DNA of 64,000 nt from Rhodopseudomonas palustris HaA2 (GCF_000013365.1 NC_007778.1:2046001-2110000), one strand, 5' to 3'. Shown: positions 1 through 8,426, numbered from the stretch's first letter. Notes: a model not told the origin generated them from the sequence alone. Program-made: numbers and translations.

Positions 1-1225
1 AGTCGCGGCTGCGGAACAGCGTGCCGAGAATGGGAATCTGCGTCATGCCCGGCATGCCGTTGATCGCCTGCTTGGTCTGTTCCTGGATCAGGCCGGCCAT
101 CGCCAGCGAGCCGCCGGAGGGGATTTCCACCGTGCTGTCGACGCGGCGGGTCTTGATCGACGGCACCGTCGTCCCGCTGATAGTGACCGAATTGTCGCTC
201 GAGACCTCGGACACTTCGGTCGCGACTTTCAGGCTGATGCGGCCTTCGGACAGCACCACCGGTGTGAAGTTGAGCAGGACGCCGAATTTCTTGTAGCTCA
301 CCGACGGCGTGCAGACGGCGTTGGTACAGGTCACGCCGCTCGGCACCGGAAATTCGCCGCCGGCGAGGAAGCTCGCCGGTTCGCCGGAAATCGCCGTGAG
401 GTTCGGTTCGGCCAGCGTCCGCACCACGCCGGCGCTTTCCATCGCCTTCAGCGTCGCGGTGATCGACGGCCCGTTGCCGAACGAGGTCGTCAGGGCGTTG
501 CCCGAGACCAGCGCCTGGCCGGATTGCGTGAACGGATTGGTGTTGGTGAAACTCACCACCGAGGTGCCGTAGCTCAGATTGGCGGTGAGATCGACGCCGA
601 GCTGCTTGACGATGTCGCGTTGCACTTCGGCGACGGTGATCTTCAGCATCACCTGGTCGCGGCCGCGGATCGCGATGTTGTTGACCACCTTGCTGGCATC
701 GCCGGCCAGCCGCGCGGCGAGATCGGCCGCCTGCTGCGCCTCGATCGGCGTCGCCACCGAACCCATCAGGATCACGCCGTCGCCGAGGCCCTCGACGCGA
801 ATGTCGGCATTCGGGATCGACTGCTGCAGCGCGGCGCGGATGCCGTTGAGATCGCGGGTCACCGCGATGTCGTAGGCGGCGATCTGCTGGCCGGTGGAGT
901 CGAAGAACACGATGTTGGTCTGGCCGACGGCGGCGCCGATGATGTAGGCGCGCTGTGACGAACGCACCACGGCGTTGGCGATCTTCGGATCGGCGACGAG
1001 GACGTCCTTGATGTCGCGCGGCAGGTCGATCACCACCGATTTGCCGATGCCGAGCGCGAGCGGCCGCGCGTTCATCCCGCCGCCGGTCTGCGTCGTGGTG
1101 GCGCGATAGTCGCTGGCCTTCACCGGCGTCCAGGGCGGCAGCATCGTCAGCGCGACGACGGCGGAGACCGCCATCGCCGTGCCCGTCAGCGTCCGGATGA
1201 ATCGGTGGTTGGTGCCGCAGCTCAT
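1..1225 (-). CDS. cpaC: Tad/Flp pilus outer-membrane secretin CpaC (RcpA), 3' end outside window
   Basis: Outer-membrane secretin ring through which the Flp pilus is extruded. I translated the minus strand from the ATG at 1225; about 408 codons are present and the frame runs off the window edge. The N-terminus is a signal-peptide-like segment, followed by a pilus-formation N-domain (motif KSVVIDLPRDIKDVLVADP, residues about 60-80), a BON-like segment with VEGLGDGVILMGSV, and then the secretin core with VPSG and a GLIQEQ motif near the edge. It lies 13 bp downstream of cpaB on the same strand, so they are very probably cotranscribed. The rest of the tad operon (cpaE, cpaF, tadBC) should lie beyond base 1. 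The family call is firm; only the C-terminus is missing. Confidence 0.93.
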   Translation of the reverse strand, partial: MSCGTNHRFIRTLTGTAMAVSAVVALTMLPPWTPVKASDYRATTTQTGGGMNARPLALGIGKSVVIDLPRDIKDVLVADPKIANAVVRSSQRAYIIGAAVGQTNIVFFDSTGQQIAAYDIAVTRDLNGIRAALQQSIPNADIRVEGLGDGVILMGSVATPIEAQQAADLAARLAGDASKVVNNIAIRGRDQVMLKITVAEVQRDIVKQLGVDLTANLSYGTSVVSFTNTNPFTQSGQALVSGNALTTSFGNGPSITATLKAMESAGVVRTLAEPNLTAISGEPASFLAGGEFPVPSGVTCTNAVCTPSVSYKKFGVLLNFTPVVLSEGRISLKVATEVSEVSSDNSVTISGTTVPSIKTRRVDSTVEIPSGGSLAMAGLIQEQTKQAINGMPGMTQIPILGTLFRSRD

Positions 1226-1238
1226 ATCGATCCCCTGA

Positions 1239-2036
1239 TCACTTCGGCGTCGTCGTTTGCGTGGAAACGCCGAAGCGAATCACGTTGATGCTGTCGCGCT
1301 TGCCGCCGATCTCCTCGGTGCGGGCCGGTGCGTTGGCGTCCGCGAGGCTGCGCAGCGCCAGCGACAGGGTGCCGCTCTGCCGCGCACGCGCCAGGAATTC
1401 CGCCTGATCGGGTTTCAGTTCGAGCGTCGCGGTCTTGCCGACCACGACCTTCTGGCCGTTCTTCTCCTCGACGGTCTGGTCGATCGCCAGAATGCGGATA
1501 TTGCTGAGGATGATCTCGGAGTTGACGACGTCGCCGCCCTTGACGCGATCGGGATTCTGGTCGCGCTTCGACAGGATGACGTCGACGCGATCGTTCGGCA
1601 GGATGAAGCCGCCGGCGCCGGTTTCCGGCGAGATCTCGGTCGAGATCGCGCGCATCCCGGTCGGCAGGATCGCGGCCATGAAGCCGGAGCCGTTGGACTT
1701 CACCAGTTTCTGTTCGCGGATCGGTTCGCCGGCGATGAAGGGCGACCGCGCGATCGAGCCGGCGAGCTGGACGCTGGCGTCGGGGCGCTCGCTGCGAAGG
1801 ATGAAATTCGAGCTGGCGGTGGCGGCCGGCCAGGTCTGCCACTGCACGTCCGAGGGCCCGACCGGCTGGCCGAGCGGGATGTCGGACTTCGCGACCAGCA
1901 CTTCGACCGTCGCCAGTTGGGCGACGGGCGCGGTCGGGCCGGCCGTCTCCTGTCCGCCGATGCCGCTCGCCAGATAGGCGGCGACGGCGCCGGCGCCGAC
2001 GGCAATCACAAGAACGACGATGCGCGCGGTATTCAT
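1239..2036 (-). CDS. cpaB: Flp pilus assembly protein CpaB (RcpC)
   Basis: Periplasmic, inner-membrane-anchored Tad pilus assembly protein with an SAF domain. The 265-residue protein has one N-terminal membrane helix (residues about 5-25), an SAF-type segment (VLVAKSDIPLGQPVGPSDVQ, about 45-65) and an RcpC-type C-terminal region with LPNDRVDVILSKR. I chose the ATG at 2036 because GGAAAG sits about 8 bases upstream; an in-frame ATG 21 bases further up lacks this. It is followed closely by cpaC. Length and order (pilA-cpaA-cpaB-cpaC) match the usual alphaproteobacterial tad locus. Confidence 0.93.
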   Translation of the reverse strand: MNTARIVVLVIAVGAGAVAAYLASGIGGQETAGPTAPVAQLATVEVLVAKSDIPLGQPVGPSDVQWQTWPAATASSNFILRSERPDASVQLAGSIARSPFIAGEPIREQKLVKSNGSGFMAAILPTGMRAISTEISPETGAGGFILPNDRVDVILSKRDQNPDRVKGGDVVNSEIILSNIRILAIDQTVEEKNGQKVVVGKTATLELKPDQAEFLARARQSGTLSLALRSLADANAPARTEEIGGKRDSINVIRFGVSTQTTTPK

Positions 2037-2102
2037 ACGCTTTACTTTCCGGGTCACTCGCGACGAGCCGCGTCGCAGTACCGGGAGTTGACCAGCTAAT
2101 CG

Positions 2103-2117
2103 TCAAAGCATGGTTAA
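2103..2117 (-). promoter_or_regulatory. CtrA-like box upstream of cpaBC
   Basis: On the minus strand the site reads TTAA-N7-TTGA, one mismatch from the CtrA consensus TTAA-N7-TTAA, and it begins with the CtrA half-type TTAACCAT. It lies 67 bases before the cpaB start. CtrA control of Tad pilus genes is known in Caulobacter; its role here is inferred from the motif alone. Confidence 0.35.
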
Positions 2118-2159
2118 TGAGGCGTATCTAAATCGCGTTAACGAGAACTTCCCGTACCG

Positions 2160-2681
2160 TCACAGCGCGAACCGGCCGAGGTCCACCGCTTTGATCCACT
2201 CCGTTTGCGGATACACCGCGAGTGCGCCGATCGCGAGCGCGATGCCGTAGGGGATGCCGGTCTCCTTGGCGTGGAGCCGCAGCAGCCAGCTCTGGCCGGC
2301 GAGCGGATAAGGCAGCGGCCATTGCCGGAAGCCGAGCAGCAGCAGCGTCAGCGCGCCGCCGAACAGCGAGGCGTAGAGCAGAAAATCCATCAGATGGGCG
2401 AAGCCGAACCACAGCGCCGCCGCCGCCGCGACCTTGGCGTCGCCGCCGCCGATCCAGCCCATCGCGAAACATCCGAACGCGATCGCCAGCACCGTCATTC
2501 CGGCGCCGAGATGCAGGCCGAAATCGGCGAGGCTCATTCCCGACATCGGCGCGAGCGCCAGGAAGCCCGCCACCAGCAGCAGCGACACGCGGTTGGAAAT
2601 CGTCATCGTGAACAGGTCGCTCGCCGCGGCGAACGCCATCAGCGCGGGAAACAGCAGCAGGCGGAGGATGTCAGCGATCAT
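2160..2681 (-). CDS. cpaA: Prepilin peptidase CpaA (TadV), A24 family
   Basis: Inner-membrane aspartyl peptidase that trims the leader of the Flp pilin. The 173-residue protein is almost entirely hydrophobic, with about five to six membrane segments. The two catalytic aspartates of family A24 are visible: one in AASDLFTMTI (about residue 20) and one in the GGGD motif (GWIGGGDAKV, about residue 75). It is short, as expected for the TadV/CpaA type that lacks the methylase domain. I chose the ATG at 2681 because translation from there starts directly with the first membrane helix; upstream extension gives only Arg-rich sequence. It lies between the pilin side and cpaB. Confidence 0.92.
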   Translation of the reverse strand: MIADILRLLLFPALMAFAAASDLFTMTISNRVSLLLVAGFLALAPMSGMSLADFGLHLGAGMTVLAIAFGCFAMGWIGGGDAKVAAAAALWFGFAHLMDFLLYASLFGGALTLLLLGFRQWPLPYPLAGQSWLLRLHAKETGIPYGIALAIGALAVYPQTEWIKAVDLGRFAL

Positions 2682-2787
2682 GATCGGGTCTCGCCGAAGC
2701 GCGAGGAAGAGGCGACCGCGACCGCCGCGGCACCGGCGGGGCAGGTTAGCCCGCAGAAGTGAACGATCGGACAACGCCGAAGGCGGC

Positions 2788-2922
2788 TCACCAGATCGCG
2801 GCGATCCGCACCGCGATCGCGAGGATGCCGAGCGCGAGCGCCGCGCAGACGGCTTGACGGGCCGCGATGTCGCGGATCGCGTGGCGGGCCTGGTCGGCCG
2901 CTGCAGGATCGAACCGGTTCAT
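2788..2922 (-). CDS. Small single-helix membrane protein, unknown
   Basis: A 44-residue reading frame beginning MNRFDPAAAD at the ATG at 2922. The first half is polar with an Arg-rich stretch and the second half is one hydrophobic helix ending RIAAIW. It is in the same direction as pilA and cpaA and lies between them, after the pilin terminator, a position where small membrane proteins often occur in tad loci. I recognise no family. It may be a pilus accessory protein or a chance frame; the membrane-like segment and position favour a real gene. Confidence 0.5.
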   Translation of the reverse strand: MNRFDPAAADQARHAIRDIAARQAVCAALALGILAIAVRIAAIW

Positions 2923-2965
2923 GTCACGCAAACTCGATCGCCGGCGAGCGGCGGAAACGTCGGGA

Positions 2966-2994
2966 AATAAAAAAGGCCCCGGCATGCCGGAGCC
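2966..2994 (-). terminator. Rho-independent terminator of the Flp pilin gene
   Basis: On the minus strand a GC-rich stem (GGCTCCGGC/GCCGGGGCC with a 2-base loop) is followed by a run of T. It begins 24 bases after the pilin stop codon and would leave the abundant pilin mRNA short, with some readthrough into cpaA. Confidence 0.85.
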
Positions 2995-3017
2995 TTTCTT
3001 GAAGAGGCCGCGACCGC

Positions 3018-3182
3018 TTACTTGAGCGCGGTGTTGATGCTCGTGAAGGCGGTGTTCAGCTTGGTGCCCATGCCGTTGATGACGGCGATGATGGCCAGCG
3101 CGATGCCGGCGGCGATCAGGCCGTATTCGATGGCGGTGGCGCCGGATTCGTCCTTAACGAAACGAGCGAAAATGGTCTTCAT
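3018..3182 (-). CDS. pilA: Flp/Fap-type major pilin
   Basis: Structural subunit of the Tad pilus, processed by CpaA and exported through CpaC. The gene encodes only 54 residues. The leader MKTIFARFVKDESG is followed by the Flp motif GATAIEYGLIAAGIALAII: the cleavage Gly, the conserved Glu five residues into the mature chain, the adjacent Tyr, and the hydrophobic helix. The tail TKLNTAFTSINTALK is typical. GGAG lies 7 bases before the ATG. A strong terminator follows. The mature pilin would be about 40 residues. Confidence 0.95.
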   Translation of the reverse strand: MKTIFARFVKDESGATAIEYGLIAAGIALAIIAVINGMGTKLNTAFTSINTALK

Positions 3183-3558
3183 CGGAGTGCTCCATGTACA
3201 CGTGGCTGTCGAACTAACTGTGGTCTTTCCGGCGTTCTCGGCACCGCGACCATGGCGTCACCCTAGGATCGGGAAATTGCAGCGCAGTTAATTCGATTGC
3301 TGAAACATGCGGTTCTCGGCCACTTCTTGGGTACAGTAAATGCCGGATTAAACTGATGAAAAGTCGATCGATCACGGCAACGGACTACCCATCCTGATTG
3401 CATTCGCGCAGCCGTTGCCTCGTATTCGGACAGACTGTCGCAAATTCGACGGATGGCGTTTGCGGTTCGTTCATCAATTAACGGCACCTTCGCCATGTCG
3501 GGCGCCGGCTCCGCTGCGTATCTGCTTTTGCCGGCTTGTTGATGCCCCGGAGTAAAAT
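3183..3558. other. Divergent intergenic region between pilA and a CpaC-N-domain gene
   Basis: No reading frame with coding character is visible. The region must hold the pilA promoter (minus) and that of the plus-strand gene at 3559. I found no convincing -35/-10 pair, sigma-54 site or full CtrA box. It is relatively AT-rich around 3280-3480. Confidence 0.5.
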
Positions 3559-4053
3559 ATGTCGACCAGCTTCCCGCGCCGGATGCGCGCAGCGCTCGTG
3601 ATGTCTTCATTCGTGTTCGGTCTGACGTCCCTGTCGGTCGCATCGGCGGGCACCGAAGACACCATTTCCGTCAGCGTCGATCAGGCCAAGCTGATCAGGC
3701 TTCCGCAGAACATCTCGACGCTGGTGGTCGGCAATCCGCTGATCGCCGACGTCGCGATGCAGCCCGGCGGCATGGTCGTGGTCACCGGCAAGGGCTACGG
3801 CGCCACCAACGTGATCGCGATGGATCGCAAGGGCGCGGTGATCGCCGACCGCCTGATCCAGGTCGAGGGCCCGATGGACAAGGTGGTGACGGTGTATCGC
3901 GGGGTCGATCGCGAATCCTACAGCTGCACGCCGCTGTGCCAGCGCCGGATCACGCTCGGCGACGCCGAGGGCTATTTCAAATCCACCATCGATCAGGCCG
4001 GCAATCTCAACACCCAGGCGACCGGCGCCGCGATGGGCCCCAGAGGCAACTGA
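3559..4053 (+). CDS. Pilus assembly protein N-terminal domain (CpaC N-domain-like) stand-alone protein
   Basis: A 164-residue exported protein. After a signal peptide (residues 1-30, ending SVASAG) comes a single T2SS/T3SS pilus-formation N-domain: SVSVDQAKLIRLPQNISTLVVGNP, then TGKGYGATNVIAMDR. This is the same fold family as the N-terminal part of CpaC, but no secretin domain follows. The C-terminal part holds a Cys pair (SCTPLC) that could form a disulfide in the periplasm. GGAG precedes the ATG. It is divergent from pilA and followed by TadE-like genes, so a role in pilus assembly is likely; the exact function is unknown. Confidence 0.85.
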   Translation: MSTSFPRRMRAALVMSSFVFGLTSLSVASAGTEDTISVSVDQAKLIRLPQNISTLVVGNPLIADVAMQPGGMVVVTGKGYGATNVIAMDRKGAVIADRLIQVEGPMDKVVTVYRGVDRESYSCTPLCQRRITLGDAEGYFKSTIDQAGNLNTQATGAAMGPRGN

Positions 4054-4182
4054 GGCGGGCCGGGCAATCGGGTCCGGTCGCAGCGCTATTCGTGATCCGA
4101 TCGAGTAGGCCGCTATTATATAGAGAGTGACCAGCCGGCGGCGGCCGCGAAGGGCGGTCGGGCAGCGTCGCGTGCGTCGTGG

Positions 4183-4197
4183 TTAATCACGCCCTAA
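4183..4197 (+). promoter_or_regulatory. Candidate CtrA-like box upstream of tadE-like genes
   Basis: TTAA-N7-CTAA, one mismatch from the CtrA consensus, about 100 bases before the first TadE-like gene. Chance occurrence is possible. It is listed because similar sites occur near other pilus and envelope genes in this window. Confidence 0.25.
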
Positions 4198-4297
4198 CGC
4201 CGCGGTCGATTTTGTTCAGATCGGGCGAAACACTTCCACAATCAGTTTCGACTAGCCTTCGTCGCAGTCCGGTTCGGTTGATGTCGAGAGTCCGTCG

Positions 4298-4843
4298 ATG
4301 ATGTCGTTGTTGCTTTCGCGCGCTGTGCTCTTGGCGCGGCGGTTCAGTCGCAATCGCCGCGGGTCGGCTGCGATCGAATTCGCGATGATCGCGCCGATCT
4401 TCATCGCATTGCTGTTCGCGATCATCGAGACCGCCTTCGTGTTTCTCGCCAGTCAGGTGCTCGAGACCGCGGTGCAGGATTCGGCGCGGTTGATCCTCAC
4501 CGGACAGGCGCAGGCGGCGTCCTATACGCAATCCCAGTTCAAGACCGATCTGTGCAACCGGCTCAAGGCGCTGTTCAGCTGCGACGGCGTCTATGTCGAC
4601 GTGCAGAGCTACGGCAGCGATTTCTCGACGGTGAGCATCACCACGCCGATCGACTCCAGCAAGAATTTCGTCAACACCATGAAATACAGCCCCGGCGCCG
4701 CCGGCGACATCGTGGTGGTGCGGGCGTTCTATCAATGGCCGCTGTTCGTCACCGGGCTCGGCTGGAACATCGCTAATCTCGCCGACAGCAAGCGGCTGTT
4801 GAGCGCGACCGCGGCGTTCCGCAACGAGCCTTACAGCAACTAG
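4298..4843 (+). CDS. TadE-like pseudopilin
   Basis: Minor pseudopilin of the Tad secretion system, inserted in the inner membrane. The 181-residue protein has the TadE motif: Arg-rich N-terminus, then GSAAIEFAMIAPIFIALLFA (residues about 22-42) with the conserved Glu, then a long periplasmic part with a Cys pair (LCNRLKALFSC). A second in-frame ATG follows at once; either start is possible. The second TadE-like gene starts 9 bases after the stop, so the two form an operon. Confidence 0.87.
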   Translation: MMSLLLSRAVLLARRFSRNRRGSAAIEFAMIAPIFIALLFAIIETAFVFLASQVLETAVQDSARLILTGQAQAASYTQSQFKTDLCNRLKALFSCDGVYVDVQSYGSDFSTVSITTPIDSSKNFVNTMKYSPGAAGDIVVVRAFYQWPLFVTGLGWNIANLADSKRLLSATAAFRNEPYSN

Positions 4844-4852
4844 GATCGACCG

Positions 4853-5473
4853 ATGAAAGCGCTGGTGCAGATCTGGGTCGATGCGCGCCGTTGCAGCATG
4901 CGGCTGGCGAAGGACCGCAGCGGGCTCGCGGCGACGGAATTCGCCTTCATCGTTCCGCTGATGCTGCTGATGTTCTTCGCCACCGTCGAATTGTCGGCGG
5001 GCATCGCAGTCGACCGCAAGGTGACGCTGGTGTCGCGCACGCTGTCGGATCTGGTGTCGCAGGCGACGACGGTGACCGACAGCGACCTGAAGAACGTGTT
5101 CGCCGCGAGCTACGGCGTGCTGGCGCCGTACCCGACCAGCACCGCGGATGCGACGATTTCCGAGATCTACGTCAACGATGCCGGCGTCGCCAAGGTGCAG
5201 TGGAGCAAGGCCGCGACCGTGGCGCAGAGCGGCAGCACCGCCACCGCGACGCTCGCCACGTCGAGCCGCAAGCAGGGCGACACGATCACCATCCCCGACG
5301 GTCTCAAGGTCGCCAAGACCTATCTGATCTTCAGCGAAGTGAAATACAAATACGAGCCGGCCGTCGGTTACTTCGTCGCGAAGGCCGGCATCAACCTCAC
5401 CGACCAGACCTACACCCGGCCGCGGCAATCGACCTGCGTGCTGTACGGCACCGCGAGCTGCCCGACCTACTGA
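4853..5473 (+). CDS. TadE/TadG-type pseudopilin
   Basis: Second pseudopilin of the pair, 206 residues. The N-terminal anchor reads GLAATEFAFIVPLMLLMFFA (residues about 24-43), again with the conserved Glu, followed by VELSAGIAVDRKVTLVSRTLSDL and a periplasmic domain ending with a Cys pair. TadE and TadF/G-type proteins work in pairs in Tad systems. It lacks the von Willebrand domain of long TadG proteins, so a TadE/F-like role fits best. It overlaps nothing and ends before a repeat-rich terminator zone. Confidence 0.85.
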   Translation: MKALVQIWVDARRCSMRLAKDRSGLAATEFAFIVPLMLLMFFATVELSAGIAVDRKVTLVSRTLSDLVSQATTVTDSDLKNVFAASYGVLAPYPTSTADATISEIYVNDAGVAKVQWSKAATVAQSGSTATATLATSSRKQGDTITIPDGLKVAKTYLIFSEVKYKYEPAVGYFVAKAGINLTDQTYTRPRQSTCVLYGTASCPTY

Positions 5474-5570
5474 CGCGCCGATACGACCGCGCCGTCGGAG
5501 TTGCGTCGCCGAAACCGAACCCGGTGAAACTGAAAGGCCGCAGGGCTGCGGTGCTGCTGAAATTGGAAAG

Positions 5571-5589
5571 GCCGCAAAGGGTGCGGCTC
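5571..5589 (+). terminator. Possible weak terminator after TadE-like genes
   Basis: GCCGCA-AAGGG-TGCGGC stem followed by TCTGTT. A similar GC stem lies about 35 bases upstream. The T-tract is poor, so termination would be weak. Confidence 0.3.
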
Positions 5590-5595
5590 TGTTCA

Positions 5596-5624
5596 AATTA
5601 AAAAGGCCGCGCTGTGGCGCGGCC
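5596..5624 (-). terminator. Rho-independent terminator of cspA
   Basis: On the minus strand an 8-bp perfect stem GGCCGCGC-CACA-GCGCGGCC is followed by TTTTTAATTT. It lies about 25 bases beyond the cspA stop. Confidence 0.88.
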
Positions 5625-5650
5625 TCGGGGTCTTCGTCCAGACGGTCTGC

Positions 5651-5863
5651 TTAGCTGGCAGCGCGCAGATTATCGGCAGACGACTTGCCAGAGCGGCGAT
5701 CGGCGACGATTTCGTAGCTGATCTTCTGGCCTTCACGCAGCGTGCCGAGGCCCGCGCGCTCGACGGCGCTGATGTGAACGAACACGTCGTTGCCGCCATC
5801 ATCCGGCTGGATGAAGCCGTAGCCCTTGGTCGCGTTGAACCACTTCACGGTTCCCATGCTCAC
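5651..5863 (-). CDS. cspA: Cold-shock protein CspA family
   Basis: Single-domain OB-fold protein that binds single-stranded RNA/DNA and acts as an RNA chaperone in the cytoplasm. It is 70 residues and carries both RNP motifs: KGYGFI (RNP1) and VFVHI (RNP2). The chosen start is GTG at 5863 (protein MSMGTVKWF...), because AGGGA lies 8 bases upstream; an ATG two codons inside would give the short form. It lies downstream of infA on the same strand with a 279-bp gap, which may hold its own promoter and a long cold-shock leader. Confidence 0.93.
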   Translation of the reverse strand: MSMGTVKWFNATKGYGFIQPDDGGNDVFVHISAVERAGLGTLREGQKISYEIVADRRSGKSSADNLRAAS

Positions 5864-6090
5864 GGGGGTAGTCCCTTCTCAATATAGACAGTCGGAGCCC
5901 ATCTGATGACCAGGCGGGCTGGTGAGATCGAATTTTGGAAGGGTCGTCAGCGTTCTGAACCGGCTGTACCGGTAGTAGCTAATGTCGTCCGGCCGAAAAT
6001 CGATTAACCGATATTATGCGAACCCTGCGCTCAAAACAATCCTGACATGCGCGATTTTTTGGTGCGGCGTTTCGCATCGGTGGACGTGAA

Positions 6091-6116
6091 GCGCTTTGCC
6101 GGGGTCGGCAAAGCGC
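6091..6116. repeat. Perfect inverted repeat downstream of infA
   Basis: Ten-base arms GCGCTTTGCC/GGCAAAGCGC with a 6-base loop, 27 bases after the infA stop. It lacks a T-tract in either direction, so it may be a processing or 3'-stabilising hairpin, or a Rho-linked terminator, rather than an intrinsic terminator. Confidence 0.6.
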
Positions 6117-6142
6117 GCATTGATGAGGAATCGACCGGCGGC

Positions 6143-6427
6143 CTATCGGCGCCGGAACTGACCCCGCGGCGGGCCGCTGCGCGGTGCGCCGGTCCCGCCC
6201 GGACGCTCGTCCTTGTGGCGGAAGATAAGCCGGCCCTTCTCCAGATCGTAGGGCGACATCTCGATCGTGACCCGGTCGCCGGCCAGCGTCTTGATGCGGT
6301 TCTTCTTCATTTTGCCTGCGGTATAGGCAACGATCTCGTGTCCGGCGTCCAGCTGGACACGATACCGCGCGTCGGGAAGGATTTCGGTCACCAGTCCTTC
6401 GAACTGGATCAGCTCTTCTTTAGCCAT
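6143..6427 (-). CDS. infA: Translation initiation factor IF-1 with extra C-terminal tail
   Basis: S1/OB-fold factor that binds the A site of the 30S subunit during initiation. The core matches IF-1: [62 protein letters not shown]. It is 94 residues rather than the usual 72; the extra 22 residues after RHK are rich in Arg, Gly and Pro. Such a tail is typical of RNA-binding extensions. It starts 23 bases after the helicase gene, on the same strand, with a good Shine-Dalgarno (GAGATCACG). A second, standard-length infA may exist elsewhere in the genome. Confidence 0.93.
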   Translation of the reverse strand: MAKEELIQFEGLVTEILPDARYRVQLDAGHEIVAYTAGKMKKNRIKTLAGDRVTIEMSPYDLEKGRLIFRHKDERPGGTGAPRSGPPRGQFRRR

Positions 6428-6450
6428 CGTGATCTCCAGATCGGTCTTGA

Positions 6451-7926
6451 TCAGCGTTGCGGGCGTTGATTGGTGGTCTTTGCGGGGCGATCATTCTTGC
6501 GCTGCAAAAATGCGACGCCCTGCAGGCCTTCGGCCTGTCCGCCGTGCTGGGGCCGTACCGCCGGTTCGTGCCGGGCCGCGTCCGGGTTGCGTCCGGCATT
6601 CGGGCCGCCGGCGCGTCGCGGGCGGCGCGGGTCGTTCGATCCGGGAGCAGCGTCGCCGCGGGCCGCGTGCGGTGCGGCGCCGTTGCGCTGGCCGCCGCTG
6701 CGCTGCTGGCCATTGCGCTGCTGGCCGTTGCGCTGGCCGCCACGCTGCGGCGCGGTGGACGGCGCGGGCTTCGCGCCCGGGGTGCGATGGTCTTCCTTCG
6801 GCAGCGCGATCCGGATCAGCTTCTCGATGTCGCGCAGATAGCCGGTCTCTTCGCCGCCGGCGCACAGCGAGATCGCGGTGCCCTCGGCGCCGGCGCGCGC
6901 GGTGCGGCCGATCCGGTGGACGTAGGTCTCGGGAATGTTCGGCAGGTCGAAATTGACGACGTGGGAGACGCCGTCGACATCGATGCCGCGGGCGGCGATA
7001 TCGGTGGCGACCAGCGTGCGCAGTTCGCCGGTACGGAACGCCGCGAGCACGCGCTCGCGATAGTTCTGCGATTTGTTGCCGTGGATGGCGTCGGCGGTGA
7101 TGCCGGCGCGCTGCAGGCCCTTCACCACCTTGTCGGCGCCGTGCTTGGTGCGCGTGAACACCAGCGCCTGGTTGACGCCGTCCTGCTGCAGGATGGTGGC
7201 GAGCATCGCCGGCTTGGCGGAGTGATCGAGATGGATCACGCGCTGGTTGATGCGCTCGACGGTGGAGGCCACCGGCGTCACCGCGACGCGGGCCGGATCG
7301 CGCAGCATCTGCTCGGCGAGGTCGGCGATGTCCTTCGGCATGGTGGCCGAGAAGAACAGCGTCTGGCGCTTGATCGGGAGTTTCGCGACGATCTTCCGGA
7401 TGTCGTTGATGAAGCCCATGTCGAGCATGCGGTCGGCTTCGTCGAGCACCAGGAACTCGACCTGGCCGAGGCGCAGCGCGTTGCTCTGCACGAGGTCGAG
7501 CAGGCGGCCCGGGGTGGCGACCAGCACTTCCACGCCCTGCATCAGCGAGCGGACCTGGCGGCCCATCGGCACGCCGCCGATCGCCAGCGTCGCGCTGAGG
7601 CGGATGTGGCGGCCATAGGCGTTGAAGCTGTCGAGGATCTGCCCGGAGAGTTCGCGGGTCGGGCTCAGCACCAGGACGCGGCAGGTCTTCGGCTGCGGCT
7701 TGATGCGGTTTTCAAGGATGCGGTGCAGGATCGGCAGCGCGAAGGACGCGGTCTTGCCGGTGCCGGTCTGGGCGATGCCGACGACGTCGCGACCGGCGAG
7801 GGCGAGGGGAATGGTCTGCGCCTGGATCGGCGTCGGGACGGTGTAATTTTCTTCCTGAAGCGCACGGGAGATGGGATCGGCGAGGCCGAAATCCTGAAAC
7901 GAGGTCAAAAGATTGGTTCTTTCCAT
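6451..7926 (-). CDS. DEAD-box ATP-dependent RNA helicase, RhlE type
   Basis: Cytoplasmic RNA helicase, probably acting in ribosome assembly or RNA decay at low temperature. The 491-residue protein has the full DEAD-box set: Q motif (F-x-[11 protein letters not shown], about residues 12-40), Walker A AQTGTGKT (about 52-59), PTREL, TPGRLLD, DEAD ([13 protein letters not shown]), SAT (FFSATMP), and HRIGRTAR. The tail after residue 400 is low complexity with repeats of the type QRNGQQRNG, which is basic and probably binds RNA. It is the first gene of a minus-strand helicase-infA-cspA group. RhlE is the best family fit (DMGF after DEAD), but paralogues are hard to separate by eye. Confidence 0.93.
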   Translation of the reverse strand: MERTNLLTSFQDFGLADPISRALQEENYTVPTPIQAQTIPLALAGRDVVGIAQTGTGKTASFALPILHRILENRIKPQPKTCRVLVLSPTRELSGQILDSFNAYGRHIRLSATLAIGGVPMGRQVRSLMQGVEVLVATPGRLLDLVQSNALRLGQVEFLVLDEADRMLDMGFINDIRKIVAKLPIKRQTLFFSATMPKDIADLAEQMLRDPARVAVTPVASTVERINQRVIHLDHSAKPAMLATILQQDGVNQALVFTRTKHGADKVVKGLQRAGITADAIHGNKSQNYRERVLAAFRTGELRTLVATDIAARGIDVDGVSHVVNFDLPNIPETYVHRIGRTARAGAEGTAISLCAGGEETGYLRDIEKLIRIALPKEDHRTPGAKPAPSTAPQRGGQRNGQQRNGQQRSGGQRNGAAPHAARGDAAPGSNDPRRPRRAGGPNAGRNPDAARHEPAVRPQHGGQAEGLQGVAFLQRKNDRPAKTTNQRPQR

Positions 7927-8035
7927 GGTGAAAGCAGCCGCCCGACGGCTTTGGTCGGGTGCTGCGCAAACCGGGACGCTCGCGTGTTTGGAGCGTCGGC
8001 TCTAATCGGCTGAAAGACGAGCCAGAAGCCGAACT

Positions 8036-8060
8036 TCGATATCGAGATCATCGATATCGA
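8036..8060. promoter_or_regulatory. Paired palindromes TCGATATCGA upstream of the helicase gene
   Basis: Two identical 10-bp perfect palindromes, TCGATATCGA, lie 15 bp centre to centre with GATCA between them, 110-135 bases before the helicase start on the minus strand. The spacing places both on roughly opposite faces of DNA. They look like a dimeric-regulator operator; no regulator is known to me. Confidence 0.45.
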
Positions 8061-8344
8061 AAACACGGGGATCAGAACACGCGGCTCGCGGCGACCTGAT
8101 GATTCTCAAGGTCTTGGAACACATATGGAACATCAAAGCGGCGCTTTCAAGGTCAAATCGCACAAAGGTGGCGTTCGCTGCCGAGCAGAATTTAGTCAGG
8201 TTCCATTTCGTGCACGCAAGATGGGCGGATTGTTTAATGGCGCGGCAAAAATTATGCTCATTTTTTGATCATTCTGACTCATGCGGCTTTTTCATCACGT
8301 CGTTTTCCGGATGATTATCAACTAGTTAACTGCCACTCCGGGCA

Positions 8345-8360
8345 TGGCACGCTTCTTGCG
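8345..8360 (+). promoter_or_regulatory. Sigma-54 (RpoN) promoter of the urt operon
   Basis: TGGCAC-N5-TTGCG matches the -24/-12 consensus of sigma-54 at every core position, 67 bases before the urtA ATG. Such promoters need an activator, for urea genes normally NtrC under nitrogen limitation. I did not find a clear NtrC dyad in the AT-rich 8100-8340 stretch; an IHF-like GATCAAAAAATGA (minus strand, near 8260-8275) lies between. Confidence 0.85.
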
Positions 8361-8426
8361 ATTCCTTCTGATGCAGACGGCCGTGGGGCCGGGGCAAAAC
8401 ATTCTGCGTCAGGGAGATAATACCGC

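Noticed and set aside
8099..8314. A 71-codon frame in the urtA upstream region
   Set aside because: AT-rich regulatory region with the sigma-54 promoter; no ribosome-binding site or conserved motif.
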